Below are positions 1-9,100 of a stretch of DNA of 64,000 bases, in pieces. This DNA comes from an uncultured Lachnoclostridium sp. (lineage in GTDB: Bacteria; Bacillota; Clostridia; Lachnospirales; Lachnospiraceae), in NCBI GenBank assembly GCA_905212635.1, contig CAJMFH010000009.1, forward strand, positions 1-64,000, given 5' to 3'. The notes under the pieces are model-generated. The model was not told the origin of the DNA. It made no database searches and saw only the letters and a list, made by a program, of their open reading frames with translations. Numbering within the stretch: the stretch's first letter is position 1; each line of letters begins with the position of its first letter. The position numbers and the translations under genes were made by a program.

Positions 1-1173
1 GCACGCCGTAAAGCGGAGGAAGAGGCTCGTCAAAAAGCGGAAGAAGAGGCAACCCGTCAAAAAGCGGAAGAGCAAGCTCGTCGTAAAGCCGAGGAAGAAG
101 AGCAACTTCGTCAGGCTGCGGAGGAAGAGGCAAGACGCAAGGCAGAAGAAGAGGCATTATTGAAAGCGCAGGCGGAAGAAAAAGCACGCCGTGAGCAGGA
201 AGAAATAGAGGAAGCTGCCCGGAAAAAACAGGAAGAGATTTTAGAAGAGGCAGCGAAAGAGGCAGAAAAAGAAACAGTTTTTGATCCGATGAATCCGAAT
301 CAGGAAGATTTGCCGGTTTGGCAGGTTGGAGATGTTAATGTTGATTTGGCAGCACCTGCACAGGATGAAAATATTATTTTATCCGGTGAGATTACAGCAG
401 CTGCTGCGGCATCTGAGAAAGAGGACAACCTCGCAGCTATGCTTCAGGAAGAGCAGCCGAGTGGACTTGGCAGTGTCGAGTTTGTGACTGGAGGCTCGCT
501 GGATTCCGTAGATGCTTCTGTGAATTCGCAGTCGGATTTTGGTGGATTGACAACACTGGAATTTGGTACGGCAGCATCTTCAGAGCAGAAAGAAAAAATG
601 ACAGCCGGAAAAGTATATCGTTTTGATGATGAATTACATGAAGTTATATTTAAGACAAGAAAACTAACCGATGAATTTAATCAGACACGATATGATGATG
701 TAGACGGCAGAGAACGTATCATACGTGATCTATTTGGCAGTGTTGGCGCAAAAGTATGTGTAGAACCACCGTTCCGCTGTGATTATGGATTTAATATTCA
801 TGTTGGAGATGATTTCTATGCAAATTATGGCTGTGTAATTTTAGATTCTGCGAAAGTTACAATCGGAGATCATGTATTTTTGGGACCAAATGTACAGATT
901 TATACACCATGTCATCCAATCTATGCACCTGCCCGGAATGAAGGCTATGAATATGCAAAAGAAGTGACAATTGGTGATGATGTATGGGTTGGCGGCAATG
1001 TTACGATTGTGCCGGGAGCGCATATTGGAAGCAATGTTGTGATTGGAGCCGGATCGGTTGTAACTGGTGATATTCCGGATGGTGTTGTTGCAGCAGGAAA
1101 TCCATGCCGTATCATTCGAAAGATTACAGAGCAGGACAAGCAGAACTGGCTGGATAAAAAAGAAAATGAATAA
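1..1173 (+). CDS. Coiled-coil / maltose-type O-acetyltransferase fusion (5' partial)
   Basis: The frame is open from the first base, so the start lies upstream. The first ~95 residues are an almost pure A/E/K/R/Q coiled coil built of repeated KAEEEAR-like units, then comes an acidic, low-complexity spacer (to about nt 590), then a complete acetyltransferase of the maltose/galactoside type: an N-terminal AGKVYR segment followed by left-handed beta-helix hexapeptides (IGDHVFLGPNV, IGDDVWVGGNV, IGSNVVIGAGSVV) and the HP dipeptide in TPCHPI that carries the catalytic His in this family. The family transfers acetyl from acetyl-CoA to a sugar or related hydroxyl. Such enzymes are normally ~190-residue stand-alone proteins; the long coiled-coil extension is unusual and may place the enzyme on a scaffold or make it oligomerise (inference). 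Substrate unknown. Confidence 0.8.
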   Translation, partial: ARRKAEEEARQKAEEEATRQKAEEQARRKAEEEEQLRQAAEEEARRKAEEEALLKAQAEEKARREQEEIEEAARKKQEEILEEAAKEAEKETVFDPMNPNQEDLPVWQVGDVNVDLAAPAQDENIILSGEITAAAAASEKEDNLAAMLQEEQPSGLGSVEFVTGGSLDSVDASVNSQSDFGGLTTLEFGTAASSEQKEKMTAGKVYRFDDELHEVIFKTRKLTDEFNQTRYDDVDGRERIIRDLFGSVGAKVCVEPPFRCDYGFNIHVGDDFYANYGCVILDSAKVTIGDHVFLGPNVQIYTPCHPIYAPARNEGYEYAKEVTIGDDVWVGGNVTIVPGAHIGSNVVIGAGSVVTGDIPDGVVAAGNPCRIIRKITEQDKQNWLDKKENE

Positions 1174-1200
1174 ATAATTCCGGATTGAAATTAAAATAAC

Positions 1201-1243
1201 CAAAGAACCTTCGAAAACGCAAAACGTAATCGAAGGTTCTTTG
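1201..1243. terminator. Bidirectional hairpin between convergent genes
   Basis: A perfect 14-bp stem (1201-1214 with 1230-1243) with a 15-nt loop sits between the convergent acetyltransferase and tyrA genes. The minus-strand copy is followed by a T-rich run, so it probably ends tyrA transcription and perhaps the other gene too. Confidence 0.75.
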
Positions 1244-1290
1244 TGATATGGTAAGGATTTATAATTTATGGATACCAAAATTGCTCTGTC

Positions 1291-2148
1291 CTAGTGAATA
1301 GAATCCCGATAATCTCGTGAAGCAGCGAAAAACTGATTGATTTCATTTCCCTGCTCTTGGGAGATGTAGGTACGCATCTTTGTTAATTCGCCAATCATAA
1401 GAGAAAGAAAATGGTCAATACTCTCTGCATTTGAGAGGCAGATACTTTCCCACATTTCCGGAGAAGAGGAGGCAATTCGTGTAATATCCTTGAAACCGCC
1501 GGCGGCAAAGGCTTTCATAAGTTCATTTGGCGTATCATTTTCGCGAACCATGTTGACGAGAGAAGCCGCTACAATGTGCGGTACATGGCTGATCGCAGCA
1601 GTGATGTCGTCATGAAGAGAGGCATCTACGTCCGCGAAAACAGCGCCTGTTCCGGAAAGAATTTTTTTCAAAAAAAGAATACTTTCTTTCGGTGTGGTCT
1701 TGCAGGGGGTGAGAAGATAGTAGGAGTTCTGCAATAAATCATCAGAAGAATTTGCAAACCCTGTTTTTTCGGAACCTGCCATAGGATGTCCACCGATAAA
1801 TTGAGATTCAAGTCCCAGTTTCTCGACTTCTTTGTGGATATTTCCCTTTACACTTCCAACGTCTGTAATAATACATTTTTTGTCAATAAGAGATTTCAAT
1901 TGAGACAAAAATTGTATGTTTTGCAATACGGGAGCACATAAGAAGATGATATCACACTCCGAAAAATGGGAATCGATATGATAGTAGATTTCACTGATAA
2001 TTCCGTCCTTTTTTCCTTGTATCAAATCTTCGTTTTTTCTACGACTGTAGACTATGATTTTGGAAGCGGGAAAATTTTTTCGGATAGAACGGGCAATCGA
2101 ACCGCCGATCAGACCAAGCCCTAAAAAACCTATTGTAATCTGCTTCAT
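1291..2148 (-). CDS. tyrA: Prephenate dehydrogenase
   Basis: Oxidative decarboxylation of prephenate to 4-hydroxyphenylpyruvate with NAD(P), the committed step to tyrosine, in the cytoplasm. The 285-residue protein opens with a Rossmann dinucleotide site (GLGLIGGSIA, residues ~10-19) and carries GGHPMAGSEKTG, the family substrate-binding segment with the key His. Length fits the stand-alone monofunctional enzyme; no chorismate mutase or ACT domain is visible. The ATG at 2148 follows an AAGGAGGA site. It stands alone with its own promoter; aroB and trpEGD lie elsewhere in this window, so aromatic biosynthesis is scattered. Confidence 0.93.
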   Translation of the reverse strand: MKQITIGFLGLGLIGGSIARSIRKNFPASKIIVYSRRKNEDLIQGKKDGIISEIYYHIDSHFSECDIIFLCAPVLQNIQFLSQLKSLIDKKCIITDVGSVKGNIHKEVEKLGLESQFIGGHPMAGSEKTGFANSSDDLLQNSYYLLTPCKTTPKESILFLKKILSGTGAVFADVDASLHDDITAAISHVPHIVAASLVNMVRENDTPNELMKAFAAGGFKDITRIASSSPEMWESICLSNAESIDHFLSLMIGELTKMRTYISQEQGNEINQFFAASRDYRDSIH

Positions 2149-2187
2149 AATGTCCTCCTTGTGTGTTCAAACATAATAATTACATTT

Positions 2188-2216
2188 ATTTTACCTCAAA
2201 ATTCCATGATTGTAAA
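2188..2216 (-). promoter_or_regulatory. tyrA promoter
   Basis: On the minus strand TTTACA (2216-2211) and TAAAAT (2193-2188) are separated by 17 bp, about 40 nt upstream of the tyrA start codon. Good sigma-A match. Confidence 0.6.
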
Positions 2217-2235
2217 TAAATGATTCAAAATCCCT

Positions 2236-2264
2236 TTGAATTTCAGAGTGCTTTATGGTATCAT
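2236..2264 (+). promoter_or_regulatory. Flavodiiron protein gene promoter
   Basis: TTGAAT (2236-2241), 17-bp spacer, TATCAT (2259-2264), ending 34 nt before the start codon. Confidence 0.6.
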
Positions 2265-2298
2265 TTAAGAAAGATTAAGTAGAAAGGAAGCAGATAAA

Positions 2299-3465
2299 AT
2301 GAAAGATATAACAATTTCAGATTCCATTTTTTATGTAGGTGCGGACGATACGACACTGGATCTTTTTGAAAGCCAGTACATTGTTCCGGAAGGCGTGTCA
2401 TACAATTCTTATGTAATTATGGATGATAAAATTACGATTATGGATACCGTGGATCAACGTGCGACAGATGAGTGGATCGACAATGTGAAGAACGTTCTTC
2501 AGGAGAAAACGCCGTCGTATCTTGTGGTATCCCATATGGAGCCGGATCACGCAGCAAATATTCAGAAAATCGCGGAAATGTATCCGGAAATGAAGATTAT
2601 TGGAAATGCAAAGACGTTTTCGATGATGCCGCAGTTCTTTGATTTTGATCTGAGTGACCGCAGCGTAGTGGTAAAAGAAGGCGAAGAAATTTCGCTGGGA
2701 GCACATACACTTCAGTTTTTCATGGCACCGATGGTACATTGGCCGGAAGTTATGGTAACCTATGAAAAGAGCGAAAAAATCTTATTTTCAGCAGATGGAT
2801 TTGGAAAATTCGGTGCATTGTCTGTAGAGGCAGATTGGGCTTGTGAAGCCAGAAGATATTATTTTAACATTGTAGGAAAATATGGTGCGCAGGTTCAGGC
2901 ACTGTTGAAGAAAGCGGCGACATTGGATATTCAGATGATCTGTCCGCTTCATGGACCGATTTTGAAAGAAAATCTTGGCTATTACATTGACAAGTATAAT
3001 ACCTGGAGCAGTTACGAACCGGAGGATGAGGGAGTATTGGTAGCATATGCTTCTATCCATGGAAATACAGCAAAAGCCGCAGAGAAGATGGCGGAAATCC
3101 TGAAGGAAAAGGGCGCAAAGAAAGTGGTTGTCAGCGATCTTTCCCGTGAGGATATGGCAGAAGTGATCGAAGATGCGTTCAGGTATGACAAGATTGTGGT
3201 AGCGGCAGCAACGTACGATGGTGGAATTTTCCCGGTTATGGAAGACTTCCTTCGCCATTTAAAGAGCAAAAATTATCAGAAACGTACCGTCGGTATTATG
3301 GAAAATGGTTCCTGGGCGCCGATGGCAGGAAAGCAGATGCGTGCAATTCTTGAAGAGATGAAAAATCTTACCATTTGCGACAGCCAGGTAACGATCCGTT
3401 CTACAATGAATGATAAAAATGTAGAGGAAATGAACCAGCTGGCAGAAGAACTTTTGGCAAAATAA
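2299..3465 (+). CDS. fprA: Flavodiiron protein (A-type flavoprotein, FprA family)
   Basis: Soluble oxygen and/or nitric oxide reductase used by anaerobes for detoxification. The N-terminal half is a metallo-beta-lactamase-like diiron domain with the HxExDH signature (SHMEPDH, near residue 79) and downstream iron-ligand His residues (MVHWPEVM, CPLHGPI). From about residue 250 a flavodoxin domain begins (ASIHGNTAKAAEK, FMN phosphate loop). At 388 residues it is the minimal class A architecture: no fused rubredoxin or flavin reductase domain, so electrons must come from a separate rubredoxin or similar partner not found here. AAAGGAAG precedes the ATG. Monocistronic between a promoter and a terminator. 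Confidence 0.93.
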   Translation: MKDITISDSIFYVGADDTTLDLFESQYIVPEGVSYNSYVIMDDKITIMDTVDQRATDEWIDNVKNVLQEKTPSYLVVSHMEPDHAANIQKIAEMYPEMKIIGNAKTFSMMPQFFDFDLSDRSVVVKEGEEISLGAHTLQFFMAPMVHWPEVMVTYEKSEKILFSADGFGKFGALSVEADWACEARRYYFNIVGKYGAQVQALLKKAATLDIQMICPLHGPILKENLGYYIDKYNTWSSYEPEDEGVLVAYASIHGNTAKAAEKMAEILKEKGAKKVVVSDLSREDMAEVIEDAFRYDKIVVAAATYDGGIFPVMEDFLRHLKSKNYQKRTVGIMENGSWAPMAGKQMRAILEEMKNLTICDSQVTIRSTMNDKNVEEMNQLAEELLAK

Positions 3466-3482
3466 GGAAAATGAAGAAAAAT

Positions 3483-3528
3483 AAATGTCCGTCACAGAGA
3501 AGTTGTTTCCCTGCGGCGGACATTTTTA
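3483..3528. terminator. Bidirectional terminator
   Basis: Stem AAATGTCCG (3483-3491) pairs with CGGACATTT (3517-3525), followed by a T-run; it separates two convergent genes. Confidence 0.75.
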
Positions 3529-3545
3529 TCTTCTTAATAAAGCAA

Positions 3546-4187
3546 TTACAGTTTTGAATATCCGTAACTATTTACAATAGCATCAATTTTCTGTCCGGCA
3601 TGACAAAGAGGACAGTCTCTCTGTGTAAAAGACTTATAATCCGAGAAATCCTCTGTAGTAAAGATGGAGCGAACCGGGTATCCGTGAATTTCATCTTTCG
3701 CACTAAAGATGGCAGACAATCCCTGAATGATTCCCCCATAATATTCCAAGCACTCCAGACATTGATCAATCGTTTTTCCGGTAGTAGCAGATGCTACCAG
3801 TAACAGAATATTTTTTCCTCTTACCATTGGCTGGATATTATCGCGGAAAAACATCTGTCCGCTGGAATCAAATTCCGGTTCAATAACATAGATACTCTGA
3901 TGGGCATTCATGGAAATAACTCCCGCATCCGTAAGAATTTCGGCAAGATAAGCACCAATTACATAAGTTCCGTCCATGCAGACGATCGCATCGATCGGGG
4001 TATTGTATTTGTAGTGATTTGCCATGGTAGAAGCGACGGCTTTTGCTTCGCGCTGTCCAACTTTCAAACGTGTCATGTCCATGTAATAGTTAATGTGGGA
4101 GTGGCTGGTAGCAAAATGCCCCGGAACCACTTTCAGTAAAATTTTGCTGTTGATCCTTGATGGTATTTTAATCGCATTTTCAAACAT
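3546..4187 (-). CDS. Phosphoribosyltransferase-like protein (orotate PRTase-like)
   Basis: A 213-residue protein with the overall pattern of a type I phosphoribosyltransferase: a central alternating alpha/beta core (DAIVCMDGTYVIGAYLAE) and a hydrophobic strand running into ATTGKT, the position of the PRPP-binding loop. In catalytic PRTases that strand ends in two acidic residues before TTG; here the residues are Ala-Ser (ILLLVASATTGKT), so activity is uncertain. A C-terminal CPLC pair could bind metal. Start: the longest frame begins at a TTG at 4193 that touches the GGAGG; the ATG at 4187 has a 6-nt spacing and is chosen. Often called orotate phosphoribosyltransferase in this bacterial group, but it is not next to pyr genes and the true substrate is unknown. 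Confidence 0.6.
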   Translation of the reverse strand: MFENAIKIPSRINSKILLKVVPGHFATSHSHINYYMDMTRLKVGQREAKAVASTMANHYKYNTPIDAIVCMDGTYVIGAYLAEILTDAGVISMNAHQSIYVIEPEFDSSGQMFFRDNIQPMVRGKNILLLVASATTGKTIDQCLECLEYYGGIIQGLSAIFSAKDEIHGYPVRSIFTTEDFSDYKSFTQRDCPLCHAGQKIDAIVNSYGYSKL

Positions 4188-4227
4188 AGGCAACCTCCTG
4201 TATGATTGTAGTATTTGAAACCCAATA

Positions 4228-4578
4228 TTATTTTACCGGTTCACCGGTGGCAGTTTCCTCCGAAGAATCCCCGTCGCCGTCTTCTTCCTGTTTTTTGGGC
4301 TGCTGTGACAGCAGCGTCAGGATGGAGAGAAGAATCGTCAGAACGATAGGAGCTGCATAAATGATCGTTCGGATATCCGAACGAACCCAGACACCCGGTG
4401 TATTAAACCAGATAAACAAAGTGAGGTAGGTGGTAAACACCAGAGTCCCGAAAATGATGCCTAAAATCTGGCCGATACGTTTTCCCTTTAACCAGGAGGT
4501 CCAAAGGCAATACACCAGAAAAAAAGCAAGTGCACTGTCAAAAAGACCAAAGATAAGCATACCAACATTTATTCCCAT
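4228..4578 (-). CDS. Small three-helix membrane protein, unknown function
   Basis: A 116-residue protein with three hydrophobic segments (about residues 5-26, 37-58 and 71-91) and a hydrophilic, acidic tail rich in E, D and S. GGAGGA lies 8 nt before the ATG. It is 40 nt upstream of the phosphoribosyltransferase-like gene on the same strand, so the two are probably co-transcribed. I do not recognise the family. Confidence 0.7.
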   Translation of the reverse strand: MGINVGMLIFGLFDSALAFFLVYCLWTSWLKGKRIGQILGIIFGTLVFTTYLTLFIWFNTPGVWVRSDIRTIIYAAPIVLTILLSILTLLSQQPKKQEEDGDGDSSEETATGEPVK

Positions 4579-4660
4579 AGGACTGTCCTCCGTTTCAAAT
4601 TATGTTCTGTTTCATAAAAATAGTATACTACATTTTCAAAAAAATTTCCATAATTTTTTG

Positions 4661-4689
4661 TTGACAAGTTAAAAAAAATGTGATATTGT
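4661..4689 (+). promoter_or_regulatory. tRNA-Leu promoter
   Basis: TTGACA (4661-4666), 17-bp spacer, TATTGT (4684-4689), 10 nt before the mature tRNA start. Confidence 0.65.
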
Positions 4690-4699
4690 AATAAAGCAC

Positions 4700-4783
4700 G
4701 CAGGAATGGCGGAATTGGCAGACGCGCACGGTTCAGGTCCGTGTGGTAGCAATACCATGAGGGTTCAAGTCCCTTTTCCTGCA
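4700..4783 (+). tRNA. tRNA-Leu (CAG)
   Basis: A class II tRNA of 84 nt with acceptor stem GCAGGAA/TTCCTGC, a long variable arm and the T-loop GGTTCAAGTCC. The anticodon loop TTCAGGT gives anticodon CAG (codon CUG). The CCA end is not encoded. Confidence 0.95.
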
Positions 4784-4787
4784 TTTT

Positions 4788-4819
4788 AACTCTGTTCAGT
4801 GTATGGGCAGAGTTTTTTT
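4788..4819 (+). terminator. tRNA-Leu terminator
   Basis: Stem AACTCTG (4788-4794) with CAGAGTT (4808-4814) and a run of seven T residues right after the tRNA. Confidence 0.75.
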
Positions 4820-4879
4820 ATTGTATCTGTTAGGTAAATTGGTCTGTCGGATTTCACAAAAAATTCGTAGAGTTTGTTC

Positions 4880-4907
4880 TTTACAAAAGAAAATATTATG
4901 GTAAAAT
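4880..4907 (+). promoter_or_regulatory. Foldase gene promoter
   Basis: TTTACA (4880-4885), 16-bp spacer, TAAAAT (4902-4907), 46 nt before the chosen ATG. Confidence 0.5.
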
Positions 4908-4953
4908 ATTATTATATGCTTTGTGCAAAATAAATGTATTTCGGAGGGTAATA

Positions 4954-6108
4954 ATGAACAACGCAAAAAAATTAGCAAAAAACAACGGAGTAAGTAAGAA
5001 ACAGGGAGGGGGCACCAGTACTTTGTCTTTTGTTTCTTCTAAAAATAAGGTTCTGGCTATCTTGGGAATTCTTGCAGTTATCGTATTGTGCGCAGGAGTA
5101 TGTTATATGCAGCTTCGTCCGCGTGCTGTATTGATCGTTTCCACAACAGATGAAAACGGAACACAGAAAAAAGACACGGTTTATATGAAAGAAGCGGTTT
5201 ACAGCATTTACCAGGTGGAAAACCAGTACAATCAGTATTCTTCCATTTATCAGCAGTTGTATGGAAAGACATATTGGGAAATGGAAGATGTTGACAGTAA
5301 AGGAAGAAATGGTGCTTCCGCTGCAAAAAAACAGGTGATGGATTCTTTGAAACAGCGCGAGATTCTTTACATGGAGGCACAGAAGAGAGGATATTCCCTC
5401 ACGGATGAGGAAGTGAAGACCGCAGAAGAAAGCGTTGCCACGACGATGAAGAATTTTACGGATAAACAGAAGAAATTAGAAGGGTTGGATGAAAAGACAC
5501 TGAAAAGTGAGTTTAAGAAAAATGCTTTGGTTGAGAAATTCCGCCAGATTCTTATAAAAGAGAGCGGTGTGGATGAGGAAGCATTGAAAGCGACCGTTAA
5601 TAAAAAAGATTACAGACAGTATACATTGCAGTATTATAAAGTCAGCAATCAGGAGACAAGCGGAAAAGAAACAAAAGAGGTTTCCGCAGAGCAGAAACAG
5701 ACAAATCTTACCAATATGCAGGCTTTGCAGGAAAAAGCAAAGACGGCGGAAGATTTTACAAAACTTCTGGATGACAACGATAAAACCGGAATCCAGTATC
5801 AGACAGAAAATCTGATTAAAAAGGATCTGAAAGATTCCACATTCCTCAATAAGAAACTGCGTAATCAGATCATAAAGATGGAAAATGGACAGATTTCTGA
5901 TATCATTGAGGGAGATGACGGCTATTATCTGATCAAGATGGTAAATAATAATGACAGTGAAGCCTATGACAATCAGTGTGATTCGGTTGTACAGGAAGAA
6001 GAAACAAAGCAGTTCAATGCAAGATATGCTGAATTTGCACCAAATTATGTTACGGAAGTTCAAAGTTATTGGAAAGGCCGCGTAAAACTTGGCTCTTATA
6101 CAATATAA
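4954..6108 (+). CDS. PrsA/SurA-like membrane-anchored foldase
   Basis: A 384-residue exported protein: basic N-terminus, one transmembrane helix (about residues 28-48, VLAILGILAVIVLCAGVCYM) and a Lys/Glu-rich extracytoplasmic domain. The pattern of a SurA-like N-terminal region (KQVMDSLKQREILYMEAQKRG, LTDEEV) followed by a weak parvulin-like segment (GQISDIIEGDDGYYLIKMV) fits trigger-factor/PrsA-type peptidyl-prolyl isomerases that fold secreted proteins outside the membrane. It has no lipobox, unlike classical PrsA. Start: an upstream in-frame TTG at 4921 has no ribosome site, while GGAGGG lies 5 nt before the ATG at 4954. Isomerase activity is unproven. Confidence 0.7.
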   Translation: MNNAKKLAKNNGVSKKQGGGTSTLSFVSSKNKVLAILGILAVIVLCAGVCYMQLRPRAVLIVSTTDENGTQKKDTVYMKEAVYSIYQVENQYNQYSSIYQQLYGKTYWEMEDVDSKGRNGASAAKKQVMDSLKQREILYMEAQKRGYSLTDEEVKTAEESVATTMKNFTDKQKKLEGLDEKTLKSEFKKNALVEKFRQILIKESGVDEEALKATVNKKDYRQYTLQYYKVSNQETSGKETKEVSAEQKQTNLTNMQALQEKAKTAEDFTKLLDDNDKTGIQYQTENLIKKDLKDSTFLNKKLRNQIIKMENGQISDIIEGDDGYYLIKMVNNNDSEAYDNQCDSVVQEEETKQFNARYAEFAPNYVTEVQSYWKGRVKLGSYTI

Positions 6109-6159
6109 AAAGGAACTTGTAGTTATAATGACGGATAAGACAAGATAGGAGAGAAAATC

Positions 6160-9100
6160 ATGGCTAATGTAAAGCGAATTTACGTAGAAAAGAAAGAGGA
6201 CTATGCCGTAGCTGCAAAAGAGCTGAAACAGGAGGTAAAAGAATACCTCGGAATCAAGGATCTTGAGCAGGTTCGAGTATTGATTCGCTATGATGTCGAG
6301 GGCATCCAGGAAGAAACTTATAAAAAAGCACTGGCAACCGTGTTTTCAGAACCGCCGGTAGACTATGTCTATGAGGGAAGTTTTGATAAGAAAGCAGGAG
6401 ACAAGGTGTTTTCCGTTCAGTATCTGCCGGGACAGTTTGACCAGCGTGCAGATTCCGCAGAACAATGTGTGAAATTGTTGAACGAAAGCGAAGAACCGGT
6501 AATCCGGTCTGCGACTACCTATGTTTTGTCAGGCAATATTTCAGAAGAAGATTTTGCCCGTATTAAAGAATACTGCATCAACCCGGTGGATTCTAAAGAG
6601 ACGGATGAAACAATTCCGGAAACGTTGGTTACTAAATTTGACGAACCGGCGGATGTGAAAATTTTTGACGGCTTCAAAGATATGCCAGAGAAAGAACTGA
6701 ATGAATTGTATCAGTCTCTCGGGCTTGCCATGACATTTAAAGATTTCTTACATATTCAGAACTATTTTAAAAACGAAGAAAAACGTGACCCAAGTGTGAC
6801 AGAAATTCGTGTATTGGATACGTATTGGTCCGATCACTGTCGTCATACTACGTTTTTGACCGAACTGAAAAATGTAACATTCGAAGAAGGCGATTACAAA
6901 AAGCCAATTCAGGATACATTTGAGCAGTATAAAAAAGATCATGAGGCGATTTATAAAGGAAGAGACGATAAGTTCGTTTCCTTGATGGATATTGCCCTTA
7001 TGGCGATGAAAAAACTTCGTGCAGAAGGAAAGCTGGAAGACATGGAAGTTTCAGATGAAATCAACGCCTGCTCGATTGTTGTTCCGGTTGAGATCGATCA
7101 CGAAGATGGCAAAGGACCGGTTACGGAAGAGTGGCTTGTGTTCTTTAAAAATGAGACGCATAACCATCCAACAGAAATTGAGCCATTTGGTGGTGCAGCT
7201 ACCTGTCTTGGTGGTGCAATCCGTGACCCATTGTCGGGACGTGGTTATGTGTATCAGGCAATGCGTGTTACAGGTGCCGCAGATCCGACAAAATCTTTGA
7301 AAGAGACGCTGGAAGGAAAACTGCCACAGAGAAAGATCGTGACAGGTGCTGCCAGTGGTTATAGTTCGTATGGTAACCAGATTGGACTTGCTACGGGACT
7401 GGTAGATGAGATTTATCATCCGAATTATGTGGCAAAACGTCTGGAAATTGGTGCTGTTATGGGCGCCGCACCACGTAAAAATGTAATCCGTGAAAACTCG
7501 GATCCGGATGACATCATCATTCTTCTTGGTGGAAGAACCGGAAGAGATGGCTGTGGTGGAGCGACAGGATCTTCCAAAGCACATAATACCGAATCTATCG
7601 ATACGTGTGGTGCAGAAGTGCAGAAAGGTAATGCACCGACAGAGCGTAAGATTCAGAGACTGTTCCGCAGAGAAGAAGTCAGCCGTCTGATCAAAAAATG
7701 TAATGACTTTGGTGCGGGCGGTGTATCTGTTGCAATCGGAGAACTGGCAGACGGACTGCGCGTAGATCTGGATAAAGTTCCTAAGAAATATGCCGGACTG
7801 GATGGTACAGAACTTGCTATCTCCGAATCCCAGGAGCGTATGGCAATTGTTGTAGATCCAAAAGATGTAGATAAAATGCTTGGTTATGCAAATGAGGAAA
7901 ATCTGGAGGCAATTCCGGTAGCTGTAGTTACGAAAACTCCGAGACTTGTTCTTTCCTGGAGAGGAAAAGAAATCGTAAATATTTCCCGTGCTTTTCTGGA
8001 TACCAATGGAGCACATCAGGAAACAGATGTAACCGTTACGATGCCGTCAAAGGCAGATAACTATATGAAAAAAGTGGAAGTGAAAGACAACTTTAAAGAT
8101 ACTTTCACAGAGACATTAAAAGATTTGAATGTGTGCTCGAAAAAAGGTTTGGTGGAAATGTTTGACAGTTCCATTGGAGCATCAACGGTTACGATGCCAT
8201 ATGGTGGTAAATATCAGCTGACGCCTACTCAGACAATGATCGCGAAACTTCCTGTTCTGGATGGAAAATGTGATACGGTAACGATGATGAGTTATGGCAT
8301 GGATCCATATCTTACGAGCTGGAGTCCATATCACGGTGCAGAGTATGCAGTGCTTATGTCGGTAGCAAAGATTGTGGCAGCCGGCGGTGATTACAAGAAG
8401 ATCCGCTTTACCTTCCAGGAATATTTCAAACGTATGACTGAAGACAGCAAACGCTGGGGAGAACCGATGGCAGCGTTGTTGGGTGCTTACGATGCACAGA
8501 TGAAATTCGGTCTTCCGTCAATCGGTGGAAAAGACAGTATGTCAGGAACTTTTAATGATATTGATGTACCACCGACATTGTGTTCTTTTGCTGTAGATGT
8601 GGCTAAGATTTCCGATGTTGTCACACCGGAATTGAAAAAAGCGGGCGATGTCCTTGTATGTCTGCCAATCCGCAAAGATGCTTATGATCTCCCGGATTAC
8701 GATTATGTACTTAGCATGTACGAGACAGTAACGGCACAGATGAGAGCCGGCCTTGTGAAAGCAGCCTATGCTTTGGAAGGAAAAGGAATTGCTCAGGCAG
8801 CTGCCAAGATGGCATTTGGTAATAAACTGGGTGTTGCCTTTGAAGAAAAAGAAGCTGTTTCGACATATTTTGAACCGACTTATGGCGATTTTCTTCTTGA
8901 AGTGGATGCTACAGAAGTAGAAAAAGTAGCTTCTCTTGGATTGGATTATAAAGTGGTTGGTACCGTTACGGAGAAAGCGGAATTTACTTATGGGAAGGAA
9001 AGTGTATCGATGGAAGAGGCAATTGCTTCCTGGACACAGACATTGGAAAAAGTATTCCCAACCCGCTCCGGAGTAGAAGACAAGAAGATTGATACCGGAC

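Noticed and set aside
1..160. Direct DNA repeats coding KAEEEAR units as a possible CRISPR or tandem repeat array
   Set aside because: The repeats are imperfect, without spacers, and follow the codons of a coiled coil in one open frame.
7051..8016. Long minus-strand open frame of 321 codons inside purL
   Set aside because: It lies entirely opposite a clear purL sequence, has no ribosome site and reads as low-quality Cys/Phe-rich protein; a shadow frame.
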